Origin: an uncultured Slackia sp.
Lineage (GTDB): Bacteria; Actinomycetota; Coriobacteriia; Coriobacteriales; Eggerthellaceae
Assembly: GCA_934646845.1 (NCBI GenBank)
Contig: CAKUEV010000116.1
Span: 1 to 6,288, forward strand
Length of the DNA: 6,288 nt
Reading direction: 5' to 3'
Shown here: in pieces, positions 1 to 4,927 of the stretch
How the letters are laid out: each line of letters opens with the position of its first letter
How positions within the stretch are numbered: the stretch's first letter is position 1
The notes under the pieces: generated by a model
Told to the model about the DNA's origin: nothing
Seen by the model: only the letters and a program-made list of their open reading frames with translations
The model's database searches: none
Program-made: the position numbers and the translations under genes

Positions 1-1939
1 AAACCAAAGCGGCCACGAGGAAGAACAGCAGCGGGAACACCTGGGCAATTTGATCCATGCGCCCTGCATCGGAGCGGAAGCTTTCGGCGCCGATGTTCTT
101 CTTCAAATCGAGCGCATACACGTCGGCATCCATGGTGGCGATGTCGTCCACCTCGGCCTGGGCGTCGGCAAGTTGCGCTTCGGCGTCGGCGAATTCGGCC
201 TCGGCCTGGGCGCGCTTATCGGCAAGCTCGGCCGCGCCGCTTTCCCACTGCGACAAGCCATCGGCATATTCAGCCTGGCCGCTTTCGAGCTGAGCACGGC
301 CCTCATCGAGCTGCGTCTGGCCTTGGACAAGCTGCGCTGCGGCGGCGTCAAGCGAAGCCTGGCCGCTCGCGAATCCCTGGTTGGCCGCAGCCTTCTGGGC
401 AGCAAGCTCCTGCTCGCCCGCCGCAAGTTGCTCAGGCACGCCCGCGGTTTCCGTATCGATTTGAGCGATGCCCGCCTGAAGCTGAGCGATACCCGCTTCG
501 ATTCCAGCCTTCTGGGCTTCAAGCTGCTCATGCTGCTGCAAAACCGCCTGGGCTTGAGCCAGCTGCTGCTCAAGGGCTGTCTTTTGCGCCTCGAGCTGCG
601 CTTTCGTTTCCTCGTAAGCGGGGTCGGCCGGATTCAACGCATCGATTTGCGCCTGCACGCCCGCAATCGCCAACGGCAGCCCGTCAACCGCCTGCTGAGC
701 CTGCCCAATGCCAGCCTCAACCTGCGCAAGGCCCGCATTCACCTGATCGAGGCCCTTCTGCGCTTCGGCGAGCTTATTGTTCAGCTTTTCGCGCGTCTGC
801 ATGGCGGCGCGGTACTGCGCCCAGCCCTCATCAATCGCCGCTTGTGCCTGAGCCAACGCCGCCTGCGCCTGCGAACGCTGATCGGCGAGCTCGGCTGCGC
901 CCGACTCATACTGGGCGCGACCGCTTGCCAGCTGCGATTCGCTTTGGGCAATAGTCGCCTTCGCCGATTCCAGCTCGGCAGCCGCAGAATCGAGCTGTGC
1001 CTTAGAATCGTCGAGCGTCGCCTGGCCATCGTCGAGCTGCGCAAGCGCGTCGGCCTTCTTCTGCTCGTATTCCGCACGCTTTTCATCGAGCGTGGCCTGG
1101 GCGTCGGCCTGCAGACCCTCGATGCGCGACGCTTTCAAGTCGTCGGCAATCGCGTCAATGCGATTGGCCACTTCGTCGACTTTCGCCTGGTAGGCATCGC
1201 TTGCCCATGGCAAGTCGCGCGCGCCTTCGACTGCAACGAATGCTTCAGTGATGGGGTAATCGTCGGCAAAAGCCGAATCGGGAACGAACACGAAACTCGT
1301 GAGGCGTCCGCTTCCAAGCGACGTCGAGCCCACGTTGGTCGAGCAGGTGTAATACGACGAGTTCACGAAGCCGACCACGGTGAACTCGCGCTCAGCGAAG
1401 CTGTCGTCCAAATCTTGCGTGCCCTCGATGAGGCGCACCTTATCGCCGATATGCACATCGGTCTGCCACACCGTGTCAGAAGAAAGCAGGCACTCGTCGC
1501 TTTTCGTGGGCCAGGTGCCGCTCTTCAAAACAGGCCTGTTCAAATACGAATCGTCACTCGATTGCACGGTGAAGCCATCGTCGCACGCGCTCGCCTGGGC
1601 GGCGTTAACATCGAGCGATTGGAAGCACAGCGTATATTGCACGCCGTCCAATTCCGAAATAGCGTCAGCTTCGCGAGCGGGCATAACGGCCGAAACGCCT
1701 TCCACATCACGCAGCGCGTCGATTTGCTCCTCATCGAAACCGATCGTCGATACCACGCGCACGTCAGCCAAGCTCGTGCCGTCGTAATATTCATCACCCG
1801 CAAGGAGCATGTCGGGTCCCGTCATGCGCAGACCGGCATAAAAGCCAGCGCCCAGCGCCGCGATAATCGCAATCGCCAAAAAACGGCCCCACGAATGGGT
1901 GATAGAACGCCGAAGGTCTTTTCCGAATGCGCTCGCCAT
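1..1939 (-). CDS. FtsX/MacB-type ABC transporter permease with long coiled coil, C-terminal part missing (runs off left edge)
   Basis: Open without a stop from ATG at 1939-1937 to the left edge (646 codons seen). The product begins MASAFGKDLRRSITHSWGRF, then a hydrophobic helix at about residues 18-37 (LAIAIIAALGAGFYAGL) and an extracytoplasmic MacB-PCD-like domain to about residue 260. A very long Ala/Gln/Glu/Lys coiled coil with recurring [ED]SG.A.[EL] patterns spans roughly 265-600, broken by prolines at about 421, 437, 440 and 501. It is followed by MDQIAQVFPLLFFLVAALV, the start of the first FtsX-domain membrane helix (628-646). Large Gram-positive permeases of this architecture are usually about 1,100-1,200 residues, so roughly half is outside the window. 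It starts 2 bases after the stop of the ATPase gene (TAAGCATG), with only a weak GAGTGG ribosome site inside that gene, so translation is probably coupled. The complex should sit in the cytoplasmic membrane; the substrate is unknown. A 655-codon open frame on the other strand is a codon-aligned shadow of this gene. Confidence 0.9.
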   Translation of the reverse strand, partial: MASAFGKDLRRSITHSWGRFLAIAIIAALGAGFYAGLRMTGPDMLLAGDEYYDGTSLADVRVVSTIGFDEEQIDALRDVEGVSAVMPAREADAISELDGVQYTLCFQSLDVNAAQASACDDGFTVQSSDDSYLNRPVLKSGTWPTKSDECLLSSDTVWQTDVHIGDKVRLIEGTQDLDDSFAEREFTVVGFVNSSYYTCSTNVGSTSLGSGRLTSFVFVPDSAFADDYPITEAFVAVEGARDLPWASDAYQAKVDEVANRIDAIADDLKASRIEGLQADAQATLDEKRAEYEQKKADALAQLDDGQATLDDSKAQLDSAAAELESAKATIAQSESQLASGRAQYESGAAELADQRSQAQAALAQAQAAIDEGWAQYRAAMQTREKLNNKLAEAQKGLDQVNAGLAQVEAGIGQAQQAVDGLPLAIAGVQAQIDALNPADPAYEETKAQLEAQKTALEQQLAQAQAVLQQHEQLEAQKAGIEAGIAQLQAGIAQIDTETAGVPEQLAAGEQELAAQKAAANQGFASGQASLDAAAAQLVQGQTQLDEGRAQLESGQAEYADGLSQWESGAAELADKRAQAEAEFADAEAQLADAQAEVDDIATMDADVYALDLKKNIGAESFRSDAGRMDQIAQVFPLLFFLVAALV

Positions 1940-1941
1940 GC

Positions 1942-2643
<702 letters not shown>

Positions 2644-2680
2644 AGCGACCCCTCACGCGGCACGGTTTCTCAAATATTCC

Positions 2681-2695
2681 CTCATAGTGAGTATA
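2681..2695 (-). promoter_or_regulatory. Candidate -10 box and overlapping dyad upstream of the ABC operon
   Basis: Read on the minus strand, TATACT (2695-2690) matches five of six bases of the sigma-70 -10 consensus and lies 47 bases before the ATPase start, leaving a leader of about 40 bases with the GAGGGG ribosome site. No convincing -35 hexamer is found 16-18 bases upstream. The -10-like box overlaps a small perfect dyad CTCA-CTA-TGAG (2691-2681) flanked by ATAT on both sides, off register by about 2 bases. This is a plausible place for a dimeric repressor (TetR, PadR or MarR type), but that is inference from position. Confidence 0.35.
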
Positions 2696-2702
2696 TTGAA
2701 AG

Positions 2703-2722
2703 CACCGCGGAAAGCGGCGGTG
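2703..2722 (-). terminator. Weak candidate terminator hairpin after the TatD-family gene
   Basis: CACCGC and GCGGTG form a 6-bp perfect stem around an 8-base loop, beginning 23 bases after the stop of the TatD-family gene. On the minus strand the stem is followed by CTTTC, a poor U-tract. On the plus strand ATTTTACG follows, but no plus-strand gene ends here. It may be a weak intrinsic terminator separating the TatD gene from the ABC operon, or simply a leader structure. Confidence 0.35.
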
Positions 2723-2745
2723 ATTTTACGTCGGTGGCACTATCG

Positions 2746-3558
2746 TTACGCGTTTGGCGAACCTTCAATAAGGGCGCGGCTGTTCGCTGCCACCTTTTCC
2801 TTCAGCACATCGAAGTGGCGTCCGCGCAACTCGGCCATATGCCCAAGGGACGCTTCCAAGACCGCGCGCACTTCGCGGGCGTTGAACTCCGCGCCCGCAG
2901 CAGGCGGCAAGTCGCTTTCGAGCAGCAATTTCTCTTCGGGGATTTGCTGCACATACGCGCGACCGCGCTTGGTGGAAAGCATGCGAGGGTTGATGGAGAA
3001 ATAGCAGCCGCATTCGATGGCACGCGTAAGCTCGACGCCCGAGCCAGAGAACCAATGGAAGACTACCGCGGTGCCCTGCGGGTTTTGAGGACCCTGCGGC
3101 ACCCCCGGCGCCACGAGCTCCACGCTTTCCATAAGGTCGAGCGCCACGCCCACGCTTTTCACGGCATGCACCGAGAACACCTTGCCCTTCGACGCCGCCG
3201 CGATGCGCGCGAACACCGTGCGCTGCAGCTGAGCGCTTTCGGCGCGACGGGGCGCGAAATCGAGGCCAATCTCGCCAACGAAACGCGTTTCGGCAGCGTA
3301 GGCAACGAGCTTGTCAACCGCATCGGCGCCGCACGAGCCGTCGGAAAGCCACCACGGGTGCAGGCCTACGCCAAGTTTGAAGTTGGAATTTCGATTGAGC
3401 TCATCGGCCAAAGCCAATGACGCCAGATGATATTCATCAGGAGTCACCGTAGCGCACATGCCGCCTATTCCCTCTTGGCGCATCGCAATTGCCGCTGCTC
3501 GAGTATCGGGAGAGAAAGCCAGGTGACAATGCATGTCGTACAAATCAAAGCCCGTCAT
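2746..3558 (-). CDS. TatD-family metal-dependent hydrolase
   Basis: A complete 270-residue protein with the TatD TIM-barrel metal site. The ligands appear in the usual order: H10 and H12 in DMHCHL, H67 in GLHPWW, E96 in VGEIGLDF, H131 in FSVHA, H168 in VFHWFSGS and D216 in LLLESDLP. Family members studied are cytoplasmic, divalent-metal-dependent nucleases (3'-5' exonuclease on DNA/RNA) or related deoxyribonuclease-like hydrolases; the substrate here cannot be read from sequence. Length is normal for the family. An unusual Pro/Gln-rich stretch, PGVPQGPQNPQG (151-162), sits between the H131 and H168 segments. The ATG at 3558 has a strong GAGGGGGG ribosome site (3571-3564) with 5-base spacing. 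The gene is separated by 134 bp from tcdA upstream and 102 bp from the ABC operon downstream, so it is probably its own transcription unit. Confidence 0.93.
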   Translation of the reverse strand: MTGFDLYDMHCHLAFSPDTRAAAIAMRQEGIGGMCATVTPDEYHLASLALADELNRNSNFKLGVGLHPWWLSDGSCGADAVDKLVAYAAETRFVGEIGLDFAPRRAESAQLQRTVFARIAAASKGKVFSVHAVKSVGVALDLMESVELVAPGVPQGPQNPQGTAVVFHWFSGSGVELTRAIECGCYFSINPRMLSTKRGRAYVQQIPEEKLLLESDLPPAAGAEFNAREVRAVLEASLGHMAELRGRHFDVLKEKVAANSRALIEGSPNA

Positions 3559-3582
3559 AGCGTCCCCCCTCTTTTAATGCGC

Positions 3583-3596
3583 GCGCTGCCCAGCGC
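3583..3596 (-). other. Small GC-rich hairpin in the leader of the TatD-family gene
   Basis: GCGCT and AGCGC form a 5-bp stem around GGGC, between the candidate promoter and the ribosome site of the TatD gene. There is no T-run after it on either strand, so it is not a good intrinsic terminator. It could influence translation or mRNA stability, or be chance in GC-rich DNA. Confidence 0.2.
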
Positions 3597-3609
3597 TGTT
3601 CTCAATAAG

Positions 3610-3639
3610 GTTATACCACCCAAAGGGCAAAGGGTGCAA
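3610..3639 (-). promoter_or_regulatory. Candidate promoter of the TatD-family gene with tandem 7-bp repeats in the spacer
   Basis: On the minus strand TTGCAC (3639-3634) and TATAAC (3615-3610) are 18 bases apart. TATAAC matches the -10 consensus at five of six positions; the -35 match is weak (TTG only). The predicted start lies about 45 bases before the ATG. The spacer carries two adjacent copies of CAAAGGG on the plus strand (3621-3627 and 3628-3634), flanked by CACCC and GGGTG as a 5-bp dyad. That suggests a regulator site or chance low complexity. I find no clear terminator between the tcdA stop at 3693 and this element; CGAAA-ATC-TTTCG at about 3673-3661 is too weak. Confidence 0.4.
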
Positions 3640-3692
3640 ACGACCCAAGCGCAACGGCGCGAAAGATTTTCGAGGAAGGCCCGTATCCCCAG

Positions 3693-4577
3693 CTAGTCGG
3701 CGAATTCTCCCACGTGTGCGATGGCGCGAAGCGTTTCGGCCGCGATCATTTGGCCCATCATGGGCGGCATATACGATGCCGTGCCCAAGTTCGATCGCTC
3801 GCTGCGGGGAGCACCCTCACGCACCGGCACCGGCACGGGCTGTTCGCAGGAATACACAACGCGCAGATGCTTGATGCCACGCTTGCGGCATTCCTTGCGC
3901 ATGATGCGCGAAATGGGATCGTTCACGGTTTCATACAAATCAGCCGCGCGCAAGCACTCAGGCTGCAGCTTGTTTCCGGCACCCATGGCGCTTATCAAAC
4001 GCAGGCCGTGCTCTTGCGCGAATTCCGCAACGAAAATCTTCGTCGAAATGGTATCGATGCAGTCGAGCACGAAATCGATGCGACCGTCGCACTCTTCGAG
4101 GCACTCGGCATACAGGTCGTCGAACGTCTCGGCGAGCACGAACGAATGCTTGGTAATGACGCGCGCGTTGGGATTGATATCCAGGCACATTTCGCGCATC
4201 ACGTCGATTTTCCGGCGACCCATCGTGCTCTGGAACGCGATGACCTGGCGATTCACATTGCTCGGCGACACCACATCGCGATCGATGAGCACCAAACGGC
4301 CCACGCCGCCGCGCACGAGCGCCTCGACGCAGCTCGAGCCCACGCCGCCCAATCCCAGCACCATGACCGTCGCGTTCGCCAGGCGACCCATGCCGTCGTC
4401 GCCCATGATTCGACGCAAGCGGGAATCGGCTGCATCGTCGCCCGGCGCAGGCTCGGGGGCAGGGCCGGCAATTCCGTTTGGGTAGGCGTACGTGTTTTCG
4501 GAAGCGTTCATATGAGCGGGTCTTTCTATGCATGCCGTATCACGGAAATGAATCGGCGATTCTTCAAACCAGGCCAT
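3693..4577 (-). CDS. tcdA: tRNA threonylcarbamoyladenosine dehydratase (TcdA/CsdL), ThiF/E1-like
   Basis: A 294-residue E1-like adenylating protein. TcdA uses ATP to cyclise t6A at position 37 of ANN-decoding tRNAs into cyclic t6A, in the cytoplasm. Seen here: the TcdA-style lead-in SRLRRIMGDDGMGRL (52-66), Rossmann nucleotide loop GLGGVGSS (75-82), acidic D99 in LIDRD, SNVNRQ (106-111) with its conserved Arg, G..K at 120-123, the DCIDT motif (172-176), SAMGAGNK (196-203), DPISRIMRKECRKRGI (220-235) and VYSCEQP (241-247). This last block separates TcdA from MoeB and ThiF, and no zinc-binding CXXC pairs are seen. I keep the ATG at 4577 because GAGGT (4587-4583) stands 5 bases upstream. A second ATG at 4511 (residue 23) gives a shorter, more typical N-terminus but has a poor ribosome site. 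Residues 1-51 are a non-conserved Pro/Ala-rich extension. No csdA/csdE-like partner gene is nearby. It is divergent from the Mur ligase gene. Confidence 0.92.
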   Translation of the reverse strand: MAWFEESPIHFRDTACIERPAHMNASENTYAYPNGIAGPAPEPAPGDDAADSRLRRIMGDDGMGRLANATVMVLGLGGVGSSCVEALVRGGVGRLVLIDRDVVSPSNVNRQVIAFQSTMGRRKIDVMREMCLDINPNARVITKHSFVLAETFDDLYAECLEECDGRIDFVLDCIDTISTKIFVAEFAQEHGLRLISAMGAGNKLQPECLRAADLYETVNDPISRIMRKECRKRGIKHLRVVYSCEQPVPVPVREGAPRSERSNLGTASYMPPMMGQMIAAETLRAIAHVGEFAD

Positions 4578-4590
4578 TGTAAACCTCGAA

Positions 4591-4621
4591 ACCTGCTCAA
4601 TGCTCGTAGCGTTTAACGCAA
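4591..4621 (+). repeat. Degenerate copy of the 31-bp palindromic element, next to tcdA
   Basis: Reading the plus strand from 4591, this 31-mer matches the minus-strand reading of 4750-4720 at 24 of 31 positions, and at 24 of the first 27. The shared core ATGCTCGTAGC (4600-4610) is identical and is followed by TTTAAC in both. The two copies therefore face each other as inverted repeats 98 bp apart. This copy has lost most of its internal symmetry; only GCT-CGT-AGC pairs cleanly. It begins four bases upstream of the tcdA ribosome site, so a bound protein here could block tcdA expression; that is inference. Confidence 0.7.
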
Positions 4622-4632
4622 TCGCAGGCTCC

Positions 4633-4697
4633 TAGCGGGTTCCTGGGCGCTTGGCGGACTCTGGGGCGTCTACCGAGTCTCGGGCGCTTAGCGGGTT
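4633..4697 (+). repeat. Tandem 18-19-bp repeats, about 3.5 copies
   Basis: The units are 4633-4651 (TAGCGGGTTCCTGGGCGCT), 4652-4670 (TGGCGGACTCTGGGGCGTC), 4671-4688 (TACCGAGTCTCGGGCGCT) and the half unit 4689-4697 (TAGCGGGTT, identical to the start of unit 1). Unit 1 and unit 3 share 14 of 18 aligned positions with one gap; unit 1 and unit 2 share 12 of 19. The end of each unit (GGGCGCT or similar) is the best-conserved part, and junctions such as CGCT-T-AGCG are palindromic. The unit length is not a multiple of three and no coding frame with a ribosome site uses it. It lies exactly between the two 31-bp inverted copies. Its role is unknown. Confidence 0.65.
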
Positions 4698-4719
4698 TGT
4701 CCCTCGTGCAACCAGCAAC

Positions 4720-4750
4720 ACCTGTTAAATGCTACGAGCATTTAACAGGT
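4720..4750. repeat. Perfect 14-bp-arm inverted repeat (operator-like palindrome)
   Basis: Arm ACCTGTTAAATGCT (4720-4733), spacer ACG (4734-4736) and arm AGCATTTAACAGGT (4737-4750) pair without a mismatch. The AT-rich inner arms and the lack of an adjacent T-run on either strand (the nearest, TTTT, is at 4755-4758) argue against an intrinsic terminator. A 31-bp uninterrupted dyad in a divergent promoter region is typical of a binding site for a dimeric regulator. It could equally be one end of a small mobile or repeat element, because a degenerate copy faces it at 4591-4621. It lies 177 bp before the murE start. Confidence 0.85.
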
Positions 4751-4927
4751 CACGGTTTTGGCTTGGGCGTGAATACGGGGGAGCGGCGCGAGCCCGTCTG
4801 GAAAAGAAGACTACAATGCTGGAATATTCACCACGCGAGAAACCGGGGCCGAAAGAGCGCCCGGAAACCGCAGTCGCCACGCGCCGAGAGCCACCCGCGG
4901 CTGCACCACCGAAAACAAGGAGTCATC
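4751..4927 (+). promoter_or_regulatory. Long leader or upstream region of the Mur ligase gene, with its ribosome site
   Basis: This 177-bp stretch holds no gene I can support. AAGGAG (4917-4922) with 5-base spacing is a good ribosome site and decides the start at 4928. TACAAT (4812-4817) resembles a -10 box but no -35 hexamer is found at proper spacing. GAATATTC (4822-4829) is a short palindrome. CCGGG (4843-4847) and CCCGG (4860-4864) could form a 5-bp stem around 12 bases. From about 4800 the plus strand is purine-rich with repeated GAAA/GAAAC words. Promoter placement remains unresolved. Confidence 0.4.

Noticed and set aside
3714..4616. 300-codon plus-strand open frame opposite tcdA
   Set aside because: It is a codon-aligned antisense shadow; the His/Arg/Ala-rich composition is typical of antisense translation, and tcdA motifs are complete on the other strand.
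4720..4750. Palindrome as an intrinsic terminator or a Xer dif site
   Set aside because: No adjacent T-run on either strand and AT-rich inner arms make termination unlikely. The spacer and arm lengths (14-3-14) do not fit a dif site (11-6-11), and resemblance to known dif sequences is limited to TGTTAAAT.
4591..4750. Insertion sequence or CRISPR array
   Set aside because: There is no transposase frame and no target-site duplication. The tandem units are contiguous, without unique spacers, and too degenerate for CRISPR repeats.
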